A DNA stretch of 64,000 nt. It comes from Terriglobia bacterium (GTDB taxonomy: Bacteria; Acidobacteriota; Terriglobia; Bryobacterales; Bryobacteraceae). A model generated the notes under the pieces. It saw nothing but the letters and a program-made list of their open reading frames with translations. It was not told where the DNA came from and did no database searches. Positions 24,275-34,746 of this stretch are shown here, in pieces. How positions within the stretch are numbered: the stretch's first letter is position 1; each line of letters starts with the position of its first letter. The stretch covers positions 1 to 64,000 of the forward strand of contig JAIQFL010000001.1 in NCBI GenBank assembly GCA_020073365.1, in the 5' to 3' direction. A program made the translations under genes and the position numbers.

Positions 24275-25165
24275 TCACCGGCCGGACGCCTCGAAGCCCA
24301 GGTGCCAGCCGAGCTTTTGGGGATCGAACCAGGAGACAGCGGCGCCGAACCAGCGCGTCTTGGAGGCCGCGTGGTAACGGGTGGACCGGCTCGCGCCCAG
24401 AACAAACGCGCAAGGAGCCTCGCCAAACCGATCGAGGCGCTCGCTGAGCCAGGAATCCTGCGTCAACGGTTGCGCCAGCACCACGGGGAGTCCGCCTATC
24501 AGGGCGAGATAGGCCCCGAAGGTCTTGTCCACCTGCCTGATGGGCTCCGGCAGACCGTAAGCCTGGCGGTATCGCTTGATGCCCTCGTCGAGGTCGCGTA
24601 CCGCAATCACCACTTTGGCGATGCCCGTGAAATCCCGGACCGCCGGCTTGCCTTGCGGAAAGGCCCGCTGGTCCCGTGGCGTGAAATCGTGAATGAGGAA
24701 TGGAAAAAAGGCGCCGCGCGTCCCCGTGCCGATGTCGGAGGTTTCCCACTCCAGGCGCACGCCGTCCGGCCGCTGCCGGCCGCTACGCACGGGCGGCGCG
24801 ACTGGGACGCCGGCCGCCCGCAGGCGCTGCACCTCCGCCGCGATGTCCTTTTCGCCCACCGCCCAGGCGCACGGACCGCCATTTCCTTTGAGGAATTTGG
24901 TCCATTCGTGCTGATCCGCCTTCTGGGGATCGGCATCCGGCTGGAGGCCCATCAGCTCCAGATACGACCCGTCAGGGAGACTAACCAGCGCCATCTCGGT
25001 AGTCCGGTTCGTGTGTGGGCCGCCATAGACGCTGGGAATCCCCACGGCGGAGAGATCGGCCTGCATTTTCTTGATGTCGCTCCCCGCGACGGTGACGTGG
25101 TCGATCTTGAGGTCCACGGCGAAGAGCAGCGCCGGAAGCAGCGGGAACAGCCAGGCACAACGCAT
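24275..25165 (-). CDS. Exported VOC/glyoxalase-like domain protein
   Basis: 296-residue protein with a short signal peptide (MRCAWLFPLLPALLFA) followed at once by a VOC-type beta-alpha-beta unit (LKIDHVTVAGSDIKKMQADL, with the metal-type His). A second weaker repeat begins near 178 (TGIAKVVIAVRDLDEGIKRYRQAYG). It looks like the glyoxalase-like (PF13468-type) arrangement rather than a small lactoylglutathione lyase. An exported location is unusual for glyoxalases. Metal ligands are only partly recognisable, so enzymatic activity is open. Convergent with the PilT-like gene. Confidence 0.75.
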   Translation of the reverse strand: MRCAWLFPLLPALLFAVDLKIDHVTVAGSDIKKMQADLSAVGIPSVYGGPHTNRTTEMALVSLPDGSYLELMGLQPDADPQKADQHEWTKFLKGNGGPCAWAVGEKDIAAEVQRLRAAGVPVAPPVRSGRQRPDGVRLEWETSDIGTGTRGAFFPFLIHDFTPRDQRAFPQGKPAVRDFTGIAKVVIAVRDLDEGIKRYRQAYGLPEPIRQVDKTFGAYLALIGGLPVVLAQPLTQDSWLSERLDRFGEAPCAFVLGASRSTRYHAASKTRWFGAAVSWFDPQKLGWHLGFEASGR

Positions 25166-25350
25166 AGTCAGATTTTGACGCAGTACCGGCTCCCATGGCC
25201 AGCCCGCTTTGCTGGCGATGCTACGGTAGGATCGTTGTAATGGTCCGCTTCGGCACCTGCCCCACCGGGATCCTGGCCACTTCCGGGCGGAATGCGCGGC
25301 CAGAAAAAGGAACTAAGTCCCGGTGGCGGAGAAACATAGATAGCCTTGTG

Positions 25351-28300
25351 ATGCGTCTACTCATAGCCCTACTTCTGCTGGGTCCGGGTCTCCTCTCCGC
25401 GGCCCAGCATAACGGTTCGGTACGGGCCGCCGATCAGTTCATCCCCGGAGCTACTGTGACGGCCCGAAACGGGGCCGCCAAGGTGGTCGCCTACACGGAT
25501 GAGACTGGCCGCTACGTGCTGGACCTGGCGCCTGGCGTGTGGGATCTTCAGATCGACATGTTCGGGTTTTCGCCCCTGCGTGCCCAGATCACCATGGGAG
25601 CGGAGGCGAACAGCAGGGACTGGACGCTGGAAATGCCGCGTCCCGGTGCGCCGCCTGCTATAGCTGAGGGTAAGGGAGAAGCCGCCACGGCGGTGAAGAC
25701 TCCGGCTGATGGCAAAGATTCAGGAAAGCCGGCCGCGGGGCCGTCCCCAGGGGGGACCCCGGACCAGGGGGTCCGCCCCACAATGAGAGCAGCAACAACG
25801 ACGCCCCCGAGGAATCCCAACAGAGGTACAGGTCAGGGTGGCAATCGACCGTACGGCCAGCCGGGACGATTCGGGCAGGGGCGGGACGCGAATACCGCGC
25901 AGGGCGCGAGGGGTGGACGAAATCCCCAGCAGGCGCAATCAGGGCCCGGTTTCCAGAACATGTCCGTCACCGCGACCGAAGAGGGTGCACAGGCGCTGAC
26001 AACCGCTGTTGCCGAACCGCCTCCGGATCTGGGCGGCGATGCCACAGATTCGTACCTGGTCAGTGGAAGCATGAGCGGCGGCCTGGCGGCGGCTACCGAC
26101 GAGCAGGCCCGTCGCGACCGGTTGAATGGCGGCCGTGGTCCCGGAGGCCCTGGAGGTCCCGGGGGTCCCGGGGGAAACCTGGGTTTGATGGGCTTGGGTG
26201 ACGGCATGGTGCAGAACGGGGGCTTTGGCGCCGACCCCCTGGGAATGAGCGGATTCGGCGCGGCCGGCGCCAATAGCGGGTTTGGCGCAGACAATGGCGG
26301 CGGCTTCGGCGCCCCCGGCGGTGGTGGACGTGGCGGCCCGGGCGGCGGTGGTCCTGGCGGACGAGGTGGTGGCGGTGGGGGTGGCGGTGGCGGCGGACGC
26401 GGCGGCGGTGGTCCACGCGGCGGCGCCAACGCCGGCGCGCGCGGTCGTGGCCCCTTCAACGGCCAGTTTGCGTCCTTCGGCAACCGGCGGCGCACGCAGC
26501 CTGCCTATCAGGGTTCCATCGCGGTGACCGCCACGAACTCCGCCCTGAACGCGGCGCCATTCTCGCTCAACGGCCAGAGCCAACCCAAACCTTCTTCGGC
26601 GCGGGAATCGGTTGCCGGCAACATCGGCGGGCCGTTGCGCATCCCCAAGTTGACCACCAACGACAAGTGGCAGGTTTACCTGAACGTCTCGGTGGCGCAA
26701 AACCGGAACGCGAGAAACCAGGTCTCGACGGTTCCCACGTTGGCCGAGCGGAATGGCGATTTCTCGGCCGCCGTGGTCAGGAACGCACCCGTCACCATCT
26801 ACGATCCGCTCAACAATGCGCCCTTCCCCGGCAACATCATTCCGTCCACCCGGTTCAATTCCGCGTCGGTCGGGCTGCTGCAGTATTTTCCGGCGCCGCT
26901 GTTTGACGGGATCGTGCAGAACTATTCCATTGCGCCCTCCACTCCCAGCGACAGTCACTCGGTGGGCTTCCGGTTGAGCGGGGCGGTCACCACCAAAGAT
27001 CGTCTCAATTTCAACCAGCAATTCAGCGGGAGCGGTTCGACCAACGAGCAACTGTTCGGGTTCCAGGACACCTCCAACGGGTACGGTTTGAGTTCCACGG
27101 CGGGCTGGAGCCACAGCTTCAAGCCGCGCTTCAATAACAGCGCCAACTTCTCTTTCAGCCGGAATGTCAACAAGGCAGCGCCGTTCTTTGCGTACGGGGA
27201 AAACGTGGCGGCCGACCTGGGGATCCTCGGCCCCGATCAGACCCCCATCAATTACGGCCCACCGAACCTTTCTTTCACGAATTTCGGGAGCCTCACCGAC
27301 GGTTCGGCTTCGGTGAACCGCAGCCAGACGGTGAATTTCGCGGACAACGTGACCTACGTGGTGCACCGCAACCACAACATCACCTTCGGGCTGGGATACC
27401 GCCGCATGCAGCAGAATGCGTTGTCGTACGCCAACTCGCGCGGATCGTTCAGCTTCGGCGGGTTGCTGACGAGCGGAATAGACTCCAGCGGGAAGACGCT
27501 TCCCAATACGGGCTTCGATTTCGCCGATTTTCTGCTGGGGTACCCCCAGACCAGTTCTTTGCGCATCGGCAATTCCAATAACTATTTCCGGGGCTGGGCC
27601 GCGAGCGGGTACGTGCAGGACGATTGGCGCATCAACCGCGGACTGACACTCAACCTGGGCCTTCGCTACGAGTATTTTTCGCCTTACACGGAGCTCTTCG
27701 GGCACTTGGCCAACCTCGACCTCAATTCCGCTTTGACCGCCGTCTCGGTAGTGACCGCGGGGGGTAGCGGCCCCTACTCCGGGCAATTCCCCAACAGCCT
27801 GGTCCACGGCGACCCGAACAATTTCTCCCCGCGGATCGGTTTTGCGTGGCGGCCTACCCAAAAGCACAGCCGCATCATTCGCGGCGGCTACAGCATTTTC
27901 TACAGTGGCTCTTCCTATCCGCAAATGGCCGCACGAATGGCCGCACAGCCGCCGTTCGCCAGGACCGGATCGCTCGCCACCAGCCTTACCGATCCCCTGA
28001 CCCTACAAGATGGCTTCCCCGCCCAGCCTTCCTCCACCATCACCAACACCTACGCGGTAGACAAGAACTACAAGCTCGCTTACGCGCAGACCTGGACCAT
28101 CGCAGTCCAGCAGACCTTGCCGCACAACGTGCTCATGGAGCTCGAATACGTAGGGACCAAGGGCACCGGTCTGGACATCGTCGAGAATCCCAATCAGACC
28201 CCTCCAGGCGCTCCGGCGGCGACTGCCCAACAAGTGGCCAACGCCAACGCTTTCACCTACGAGACCGATCACGCCAATTCGATCTTCCACGCCGGCCAGG

Positions 28301-29001
28301 TTCGCATGACACGCCGCTTCACGCGCGGGATGTCGGCCGTGGCGCTGTACACATTCTCGAAATCCATCGATAACGCCTCCAGTTTTACAGGAGGCGGTGG
28401 GGGAACGCTGGTACAGAACCCTCTCAATCTGGCGGCGGAGCGGGGCCTTTCGTCCAGCGACCAGCGGCACCGTCTGACGCTGACGTACCTGCTTTCGTCG
28501 CCCGTGGGGATTCATGGCTTTTGGCGAAACGGAGGCTGGAAGACTCGGCTGCTTACCGGATGGACGTTGAATGGCACCTTCACCGCCAACTCCGGACAGC
28601 CTCTCACCGCCTACATCTCGGGAAATCTTGCGGGGACCACCAAAGGCAACGCCATCTCCGGCAATTTTCGCGCGGAAGCCACCGGAGAGAGCGTGGATTC
28701 CGGCGCGTTTTCCTTCTTCAATGAGAACGCCTTCGTTGCACCGTCGCCGGGAGAGTATGGAAATGCGGGGCGGAATACCATTCCCGGCCCGGCGCTGATC
28801 AGCGTCTCGGGCGCCTTGAACCGCGCATGGCGTTTCGGCGACACGCGGCGCCAGCTTCAATTGCGGCTTTCCGCGAACAATGTCTTGAACCACGTGCAGA
28901 TCACGGGTTTCGGCACCACCGTCAACTCCGCGACCTACGGATTGCCGACGGCGGCTTCCGCGACGCGGAGCGTGACGCTCAACCTTCGATTCGGTTTCTA
29001 A
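25351..29001 (+). CDS. Oar-like TonB-dependent outer-membrane protein with carboxypeptidase-regulatory domain
   Basis: 1216-residue outer-membrane protein of the kind expanded in Acidobacteriota. Signal peptide MRLLIALLLLGPGLLSAAQ, then a carboxypeptidase-regulatory-like Ig fold (HNGSVRAADQFIPGATVTAR...). A long low-complexity zone (~residues 240-420) has collagen-like Gly-Gly-Pro runs and a (GGGR)-rich block. The C-terminal two-thirds is a plug/beta-barrel region ending TLNLRFGF with the terminal Phe typical of barrels. Ligand unknown. The N-terminal zone contains an in-frame palindromic repeat (25754). Start ATG 25351 is chosen because the signal peptide begins there. The VWA gene follows 2 bp later. 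Confidence 0.9.
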   Translation: MRLLIALLLLGPGLLSAAQHNGSVRAADQFIPGATVTARNGAAKVVAYTDETGRYVLDLAPGVWDLQIDMFGFSPLRAQITMGAEANSRDWTLEMPRPGAPPAIAEGKGEAATAVKTPADGKDSGKPAAGPSPGGTPDQGVRPTMRAATTTPPRNPNRGTGQGGNRPYGQPGRFGQGRDANTAQGARGGRNPQQAQSGPGFQNMSVTATEEGAQALTTAVAEPPPDLGGDATDSYLVSGSMSGGLAAATDEQARRDRLNGGRGPGGPGGPGGPGGNLGLMGLGDGMVQNGGFGADPLGMSGFGAAGANSGFGADNGGGFGAPGGGGRGGPGGGGPGGRGGGGGGGGGGGRGGGGPRGGANAGARGRGPFNGQFASFGNRRRTQPAYQGSIAVTATNSALNAAPFSLNGQSQPKPSSARESVAGNIGGPLRIPKLTTNDKWQVYLNVSVAQNRNARNQVSTVPTLAERNGDFSAAVVRNAPVTIYDPLNNAPFPGNIIPSTRFNSASVGLLQYFPAPLFDGIVQNYSIAPSTPSDSHSVGFRLSGAVTTKDRLNFNQQFSGSGSTNEQLFGFQDTSNGYGLSSTAGWSHSFKPRFNNSANFSFSRNVNKAAPFFAYGENVAADLGILGPDQTPINYGPPNLSFTNFGSLTDGSASVNRSQTVNFADNVTYVVHRNHNITFGLGYRRMQQNALSYANSRGSFSFGGLLTSGIDSSGKTLPNTGFDFADFLLGYPQTSSLRIGNSNNYFRGWAASGYVQDDWRINRGLTLNLGLRYEYFSPYTELFGHLANLDLNSALTAVSVVTAGGSGPYSGQFPNSLVHGDPNNFSPRIGFAWRPTQKHSRIIRGGYSIFYSGSSYPQMAARMAAQPPFARTGSLATSLTDPLTLQDGFPAQPSSTITNTYAVDKNYKLAYAQTWTIAVQQTLPHNVLMELEYVGTKGTGLDIVENPNQTPPGAPAATAQQVANANAFTYETDHANSIFHAGQVRMTRRFTRGMSAVALYTFSKSIDNASSFTGGGGGTLVQNPLNLAAERGLSSSDQRHRLTLTYLLSSPVGIHGFWRNGGWKTRLLTGWTLNGTFTANSGQPLTAYISGNLAGTTKGNAISGNFRAEATGESVDSGAFSFFNENAFVAPSPGEYGNAGRNTIPGPALISVSGALNRAWRFGDTRRQLQLRLSANNVLNHVQITGFGTTVNSATYGLPTAASATRSVTLNLRFGF
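25754..25774. repeat. Palindromic repeat translated inside the Oar-like gene
   Basis: GGACCCC (25754-25760) and GGGGTCC (25768-25774) form a perfect stem with a seven-base loop, in a wider G/C-rich block (about 25735-25785). It is read in frame as PSPGGTPDQGVRP, a proline/glycine-rich patch unlike the surrounding domain. Confidence 0.6.
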
Positions 29002-29003
29002 TT

Positions 29004-31127
29004 ATGCGGACCTTGTGGATTGTAGCGCTGGTGGCGCTGAGCGCGGCGGGACAGCAGCAGCAGCGGGTTCCGATCCAACCTCCGTCGCCGCCCCAGACGG
29101 TGAAACCCACGTTTACTTCGAACTCCAACCTGGTTATTGTCGACGTCACCGTGAAGGATAAGTCCGGCAAAGCCATCGATGGCCTCAAGCTGGAGGATTT
29201 CACCGTGTTCGAGGACGGCAAGCCTCAGAAGATCCAGGTCTTCGAACACCAGCAACTCTCCACCGAACCCGAACCACCGGAGCCGCCGCCCTCCCTCGGC
29301 GACCAGAATGCCCTGCCGGAGGCCCCCAAGACCACCATCACCGCGGAGACCCCCGGCAAGATTCAGTACCACGACAAGCGTCTGATGGTGGTGTTCTTCG
29401 ACTTCTCCAACATGGGCGTGCCGGAGCAGCTTCGCGCGCAGGAAGCCTCTCTGAGGTTTCTCGACACACAGATTACGTCATCGGACATGGTGGCGATCCT
29501 GCTGTTCACCACCGCCATTCAGGTGAAGACCGACTTCACCGCCGACCGCACCCTTCTGACCAATATCATCAAGTCACTGCCGATCGGCGAAGCCAGTGAC
29601 ATGGCCGCCGATGCGGACACGGGCGACGACAACGGCGAAGACACCGGGGCGGCCTTCGTAGCCGATGAGACCGAGTTCAACATCTTCAACACCGACCGGA
29701 AGCTGGCCGCCATCGAGGAGGCCGTGCGGAAACTGGCGGCCCTGCCGGAGAAGAAGGCGCTGGTCTACATAACCGGCGGTATCAGCAAAACCGGCATGGA
29801 AAACCAGGCGCAATTGGAAGCCTCCATCAACGCCGCCGTCAAGGCGAATGTGGCTATCTACCCGATCGATGCCCGCGGTCTCATGGGAGACCCTCCGGGC
29901 GGTGGCGCAAGCAAGGGCGCTTCCCGCGGAGCCGGCATTTTCAACGGCAGCCTGCTGAACGCGCAACGCGCTTCGATCAACAGCTCGCAGGAAACGCTGG
30001 CGACCCTGGCGGCCGACACCGGCGGCAAGGTCTTCCTGGATAGCAACGATCTCTCGCTCGGCCTGCAACAGGTGCAGACGGAGTTTCGCAGCTATTACAT
30101 TTTGGGCTACTACACCACCAACACCAGGGAGGACGGCAAGTACCGCAAGATTTCGGTAAAGCTGAGCAACAGCCTGTCGTCCAAGCTGGAGTTTCGCGAT
30201 GGATACTACGCCCAGAAAGTGTGGGGCAAATTCAACGGCGTGGAAAAGGAGCAGCAGTTGAAGGAGGCGCTGGCGGCCGCCGACCCGCTGACCGACCTGC
30301 CCCTGGCCCTGGAAGTGGATTATTTTCGCGTTTCACCCAGCGCGTACTTCGTTCCGGTATCGGTGAGGGTGCCGGGTTCGGTGCTGGCGCTGGCGGCGAA
30401 GAAAGCCGGCAACGAGACCGAATTCGACTTCGTCGGCCAGATTCAGGACGAGCGCAAAACCGTCGTGGGAAATGTGCAGGACTACATCAAGGTCAAGTTG
30501 GGTGCCGGAGAGGCGCAGAAACTGTCGCGCCGCAATATCCATTACGACGCGGGATTCACGCTGGCCCCCGGCCGGTATCGCATGAAGTTCCTGGTGCGCG
30601 AGGCCCAGTCCGGCCACATGGGCACGTTTGACGCGCGCTTCGTGGTGCCGGATCTGGCCGCCGATTCCAAGACCCTGAAGACCAGCTCGGTCATCTGGAG
30701 CAGCCAGCGCGAGCCTCTGAAGGCCGTGGTCGGAGAAGCCGACAAGGGTCTGCGGAAGGTGGCTCGGTCGAACCCGCTGATTGTGGGCCAGGAGAAGGTA
30801 GTCCCCAACATCACCAAGGTGTTCCGGCGCGATCAGAACATGTACATCTCGTTCGATGTCTATGACGCCGCGCCCGACCCGGACGATTTCCGCCTGCGCC
30901 GCATCGCCGTGAGCATGAGCCTGTTCAATCAGAAGGGCGCCAAGGCGTTTGAAGCCGGCCCTCTGAAGGCCACCGAACTGGCGGTCACGCGGCCCAACGC
31001 CGTGCCGGTGCAGTTGCAGGTCCCGCTGAAAGGCCTGGCGCCGGGTCGCTACACGTGCCAGATCAACGTCATCGACGAGATCGGCCGCAAGTTCGCCTTC
31101 CCGCGGACCGCGATGGTGGTGCAGTAG
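29004..31127 (+). CDS. VWFA-related protein of the acidobacterial type, exported
   Basis: 707-residue secreted protein with signal peptide MRTLWIVALVALSAAGQ. The first domain (SNLVIVDVTVKDKSGKAIDGLKLEDFTVFEDGKPQKI) is the hallmark leader of the acidobacterial VWFA-related family (TIGR03436-like). It is followed by a von Willebrand A fold: MVVFFDFSNMG as a degenerate MIDAS strand, KALVYITGGISKTG and the DTGGKVFLDSNDL/YYILGYYTTN stretch. The C-terminal ~280 residues are beta-rich and unassigned. It is probably an adhesion or protein-interaction surface protein. Two bases separate it from the Oar-like gene, so the two are very likely co-expressed. Confidence 0.88.
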   Translation: MRTLWIVALVALSAAGQQQQRVPIQPPSPPQTVKPTFTSNSNLVIVDVTVKDKSGKAIDGLKLEDFTVFEDGKPQKIQVFEHQQLSTEPEPPEPPPSLGDQNALPEAPKTTITAETPGKIQYHDKRLMVVFFDFSNMGVPEQLRAQEASLRFLDTQITSSDMVAILLFTTAIQVKTDFTADRTLLTNIIKSLPIGEASDMAADADTGDDNGEDTGAAFVADETEFNIFNTDRKLAAIEEAVRKLAALPEKKALVYITGGISKTGMENQAQLEASINAAVKANVAIYPIDARGLMGDPPGGGASKGASRGAGIFNGSLLNAQRASINSSQETLATLAADTGGKVFLDSNDLSLGLQQVQTEFRSYYILGYYTTNTREDGKYRKISVKLSNSLSSKLEFRDGYYAQKVWGKFNGVEKEQQLKEALAAADPLTDLPLALEVDYFRVSPSAYFVPVSVRVPGSVLALAAKKAGNETEFDFVGQIQDERKTVVGNVQDYIKVKLGAGEAQKLSRRNIHYDAGFTLAPGRYRMKFLVREAQSGHMGTFDARFVVPDLAADSKTLKTSSVIWSSQREPLKAVVGEADKGLRKVARSNPLIVGQEKVVPNITKVFRRDQNMYISFDVYDAAPDPDDFRLRRIAVSMSLFNQKGAKAFEAGPLKATELAVTRPNAVPVQLQVPLKGLAPGRYTCQINVIDEIGRKFAFPRTAMVVQ

Positions 31128-31128
31128 G

Positions 31129-31647
31129 CTACTCCTCCATCACGTCCAACAGGGGGATGACGATGGAGGTATCGGGAATTCGCAGCGTCTTCTCCGGCAC
31201 CTCGTTTGGACCGCCGGCAGGTGTCAGGAGTTGGCTGTCCAGCGTCTGGGGATTGATGATCCAGACGTAGGGTGCGCCGCAGGCGACCAGCTCTTTCGCT
31301 TTGTTCCAGACTTCGATCATCCGGTCGTCTTCCGACAGGATCTCGACCCAAAGGAGTGGCATGCGCGTTGGGGACCGCTCTGTGGGGGCCGGTAGCGCGT
31401 AGATGCAGACATCCGGGATGGGATACCAGCGTTCGCGGGCACGGATGCGAAACTCGGTATAGACCTGAACGCCCCAGGCTTTTCGGCGGCGGCGCACGTA
31501 CGAACCCAAGGCGATCTGTAGCAGCGAGTGCGCGTTGTCTCCCACGTTACGCTCCACGACTACGCCGTCGCGGTATTCGCGGTCCGGAGAATAGGAGGTG
31601 TGCAGGTATTCTTCTACCGGGATCAGCGTCTCGACAGCCATGTTCAT
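31129..31647 (-). CDS. Uma2 family (DUF820) putative endonuclease
   Basis: 172-residue Uma2-type protein, only distantly similar to the pair at 10.8-11.9 kb. Candidate nuclease-core residues are Asp in YPIPDVCIYAL, Glu in LLWVEILSEDDR and Lys in EVWNKAKELVACGAPYVWIIN. The frame has Met at 31647 and 31641; neither has a good SD. It converges on the VWA gene with a one-base gap and has no functional link to it that I can see. Confidence 0.82.
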   Translation of the reverse strand: MNMAVETLIPVEEYLHTSYSPDREYRDGVVVERNVGDNAHSLLQIALGSYVRRRRKAWGVQVYTEFRIRARERWYPIPDVCIYALPAPTERSPTRMPLLWVEILSEDDRMIEVWNKAKELVACGAPYVWIINPQTLDSQLLTPAGGPNEVPEKTLRIPDTSIVIPLLDVMEE

Positions 31648-31759
31648 AAGATAGCACTCGGGTTTCTGAGACGCGCACGTTCCGGCTTGGGGCGTCCCGG
31701 CAAACGGGTTGGCCCTGGCTGAAAAAGCGCATCGGCGCGAACTCCCCCGGGATGCCCGC

Positions 31760-34234
31760 CTAGTTCGATCCCGCTAACCCCACCCGTCTCACCAGATCCG
31801 CAAACCGCGCGTCGCCGCGCACCGGGTCGAACAGCGGGTCCACCTTCAGGTACACCAGCCACGCCGACCGGTCGTCGTACGCTTTCTGCATCCAGTCGAA
31901 GGCCGGGTCCCTTTCTCCCAGGCCGAGATGGATCACCGCGATCCACATCGGCTGCACGTAGGTCTGCTGCGAGCGCTCCTTCAACTGATTGAGGATCGTG
32001 CGAGCCTCGCCATCCTGGTGCGACACGGCGTAAGCCTGCCCCAGCGCAGCCAGCTCGTTGGTGTCCCCCTCCGAGATCTCGAGCGCTTTGCGAAACTCCG
32101 CAATCGCTGCAGGAAATGCCGGCTTCTGCTGATACGCGCGCCCCAGATACGTGTGCGCCGGCGCGAAGTTCGGGTCCATGGCCAGCACTTTTTGGCACTG
32201 CTCGATGGCCTGGGTGTACTGGCGGGCGTAGTAGAAACGGTATCCTAACGCGAGGTTCAGCACCGGCGAGAGGGTATCCAATTGGTACGCGCGCGTCATC
32301 TCTTCCTGCGCCGGGTCGCTCCGCCCCAGTGCCATCAGGTATTCGCCATACCAGGAATGCGCGGTGGGGTAACTCGGGTTCAGTTCAATGGCCCGTTTGA
32401 ATTCTTTCTCCGCGCCGGCCCAGTCCAGATCGTGAAACCTGGCCCACCCCAGTGACGTGTGGGCTTCCGCCAGTGTGTCGTCGAGCTCCAGTGCTTTCTC
32501 CGCCGCGCCCTTCACTTTCGGCAGCACTTCGCGCGCCGGCAGCACGTTGAAATCGGCCAGCAGGGCGTACGCGTCGGCCTGCCCCGCGAATGCCAGCGCG
32601 TACCGCGAATCTTTCTGGATCGCCTGCTGAAAATAGTCGATGCTTTGCTGCAGCCCATCGAGCGTCCGCTTGTTCCATTGGTAGCGGCCCTGCAAATACA
32701 ACTGGAACGCGGCCGGATCTACGGTCTGGCGGCGATTCAGCCGCTGCTGGTCCGCGCCGGTCATCTGCAGCCGCAGTCTCTCCGAGATCTCGCGTGAGAT
32801 CTCCCCCTCGATCGCCAGCATGTCGTTCACCTTTCGCGTGTACTGGCTGCCCCAGATCTGCCGGTTTCCCCGGACGTCCACCAGTTCCGCGCTGATGGCG
32901 AACTCGTCGCCGCGACGCACCAGCCGCCCGGTCAACACCGCCCTCACCTTCAATTCGTTGCCCGACGCTTGGGGATTGACCTCTTTATTCTTGAAATGCG
33001 CCACCGCGCTGAACGACCGTACGGAGAGCTGCGGCAATTGCGACAGGTTGTTGATGATGCTTTCAGTGATGCCGTCGCTCAGGTATTCGGTGCTTTGATC
33101 CCCGCCCACATTCACGAACGGCAGCACGGCCAGAGAATCGAGCGGCTTCTCCCACAGAAATAAATACCAGGCGCCCACCGCCACCAGGAGAGCCGCCAGC
33201 ACCGCTAACGCAATAATCCGCCGGCTTCCCGGAGCCGCGGTAGCCTGGCTCGGCGAACTCGCATCATCAACCGGCGCAGCCACCGATTGGCTGCCGGAGG
33301 AAGGCCGCTCGGTTACGCTGGGAGCAGTGGCCGGCACACCCTTCGCGGTCTGCGACGAGATCCGGTTCGAACCCGTGTCGCGCTGCAGCCGCTTCAAGTC
33401 GGCCCGCAGGTCGGAAGCGTTTTGATACCGCAGGTCGCGGTTCTTCTCCAAGGCCTTGTCGATTATGCGCTCCAGCTCCGCGGACACTTCCGGACGCATA
33501 CGCGACGGCGGAACCGGCGTGCTCTGCAGGATCGCCACAAACGTCATCGCCACGCTCTTGGCTGGGAACGGCAGCACGCCCGTCACCATCTCGTACAACA
33601 CCACGCCAAAGCTGAACAGGTCGGTGCGCGCGTCCAGTTCTTCGCCACGCGCCTGCTCTGGCGACATGTATGCCACCGTCCCAATCGTCGACCCAGGACT
33701 CGTGACCAGTTCGTTCACGGCCACCGTCGCCATCTGGGAGTCCTGCGAAACATTTCCGCTGCCCCCTCCCAGCATCTTAGCCAGGCCGAAATCCAGCATC
33801 TTCACCTGGCCGCGGTTCGTCACGAAGATGTTCGCCGGCTTGATGTCCCGATGCACGATCCCGCGGCTGTGAGCTGTGTCCAGCGCATCCACCACCTGGA
33901 TGGCGATGTCCACCACCTCGTCCACTGACAGGTTCTTCTCGATGCGCGCCTTGAGCGTCTGCCCTTCCAGGCACTCCATCACCAGAAACGGACGTCCATC
34001 CGACTCGTCGATATCGTGCAGCGTGCAGATGCCGGGATGGTTCAGCGCCGAAACTGCCCGCGCTTCACGCTGGAATCGCTCCAGCGCCGAGCGGTCGCTC
34101 GCCAGTGCTTCCGGCACGAACTTCAGCGCCACGGTGCGCCCCAGGCGCAGATCTTCGGCGCGATACACCACGCCCATGCCGCCTTTGCCGAGTGTGCTAA
34201 GAATCTTGTAGTGAGAAACCGTCTTGCCGATCAC
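31760..34234 (-). CDS. Membrane Ser/Thr protein kinase with TolB-like domain and TPR repeats
   Basis: 824-residue Hanks-type receptor kinase. The kinase domain (1-~275) has [10 protein letters not shown], Lys38 in [18 protein letters not shown] and LDFGLAKML, all catalytically intact. A transmembrane helix lies at about 341-362. The extracytoplasmic part starts with a TolB/FlgO-like domain ([21 protein letters not shown]...) and ends in several TPR units (e.g. [33 protein letters not shown]). This layout is common in Acidobacteriota, where ligands and targets are mostly unknown. The gene upstream on the same strand encodes a phosphate-binding-like protein, 12 bp away. Confidence 0.93.
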   Translation of the reverse strand: MIGKTVSHYKILSTLGKGGMGVVYRAEDLRLGRTVALKFVPEALASDRSALERFQREARAVSALNHPGICTLHDIDESDGRPFLVMECLEGQTLKARIEKNLSVDEVVDIAIQVVDALDTAHSRGIVHRDIKPANIFVTNRGQVKMLDFGLAKMLGGGSGNVSQDSQMATVAVNELVTSPGSTIGTVAYMSPEQARGEELDARTDLFSFGVVLYEMVTGVLPFPAKSVAMTFVAILQSTPVPPSRMRPEVSAELERIIDKALEKNRDLRYQNASDLRADLKRLQRDTGSNRISSQTAKGVPATAPSVTERPSSGSQSVAAPVDDASSPSQATAAPGSRRIIALAVLAALLVAVGAWYLFLWEKPLDSLAVLPFVNVGGDQSTEYLSDGITESIINNLSQLPQLSVRSFSAVAHFKNKEVNPQASGNELKVRAVLTGRLVRRGDEFAISAELVDVRGNRQIWGSQYTRKVNDMLAIEGEISREISERLRLQMTGADQQRLNRRQTVDPAAFQLYLQGRYQWNKRTLDGLQQSIDYFQQAIQKDSRYALAFAGQADAYALLADFNVLPAREVLPKVKGAAEKALELDDTLAEAHTSLGWARFHDLDWAGAEKEFKRAIELNPSYPTAHSWYGEYLMALGRSDPAQEEMTRAYQLDTLSPVLNLALGYRFYYARQYTQAIEQCQKVLAMDPNFAPAHTYLGRAYQQKPAFPAAIAEFRKALEISEGDTNELAALGQAYAVSHQDGEARTILNQLKERSQQTYVQPMWIAVIHLGLGERDPAFDWMQKAYDDRSAWLVYLKVDPLFDPVRGDARFADLVRRVGLAGSN

Positions 34235-34246
34235 AGGAGTGTTTTC

Positions 34247-34738
34247 TCAGTGTAGCGGATAATCCTTCGCGCCCGGGAGCAGTCCATTGATCTTGAGCAC
34301 CTTCAGGCCCTTGGGCACCTGGTCCGCATCCACAAACGCCACAGCTCCCGGCATGCCGGACACCAACTCCACCGCCATCTCATTAGAGTAGACGATTCTG
34401 GGGCCGCTCGCCGCCTCGGCGCGAAAAACCTTGGCGATCCAATACTGCCGGAACTGTGCTTCCGACATCTGGTAGATGGTTTTCAGCACTACGTCGCGCT
34501 CGCGCGCTCCCGGCGCGCGCACCAACAGTGTCACCCGCACGTTCGACGTCCAGAACTGCCGGTCGCCGAGAAACAGATGTCGAAGTTCGGCAAACGTCAG
34601 GTTGTCCACTGGCACATCCGGCCGCACCACGATGGCGATATCGGAGCCTTGTGCCGTCCCACTCGCGGCGATGCTTGCCAGGCCCATCGCCGTGAGCAGC
34701 ATCGCGCGTCTCGAAAAGAAGCCTCCCCTGTTTCTCAT
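34247..34738 (-). CDS. Exported PstS-like (phosphate-binding type) small protein
   Basis: 163-residue exported protein with Arg-containing leader (FFSRRAMLLTAMGLASIAASG). The body matches the short phosphate-ABC-substrate-binding-like family: NLTFAELRHLFLGDRQFW near the start, then RDVVLKTIYQMSEAQFRQYW and GAVAFVDADQVPKGLKVLKING. It is about half the size of a true PstS and no ABC transporter genes accompany it. It lies 8 bp after a porin gene on the same strand; similar pairs of short PstS-like protein and beta-barrel suggest a periplasm/outer-membrane function. The ligand is unproven. Confidence 0.8.
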   Translation of the reverse strand: MRNRGGFFSRRAMLLTAMGLASIAASGTAQGSDIAIVVRPDVPVDNLTFAELRHLFLGDRQFWTSNVRVTLLVRAPGARERDVVLKTIYQMSEAQFRQYWIAKVFRAEAASGPRIVYSNEMAVELVSGMPGAVAFVDADQVPKGLKVLKINGLLPGAKDYPLH

Positions 34739-34746
34739 GTGACGTC

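Noticed and set aside
25939-27924. 661-codon minus-strand frame over the Oar-like gene
   Set aside because: Antisense shadow; Ala/Thr-rich part mirrors the Gly-rich repeats.
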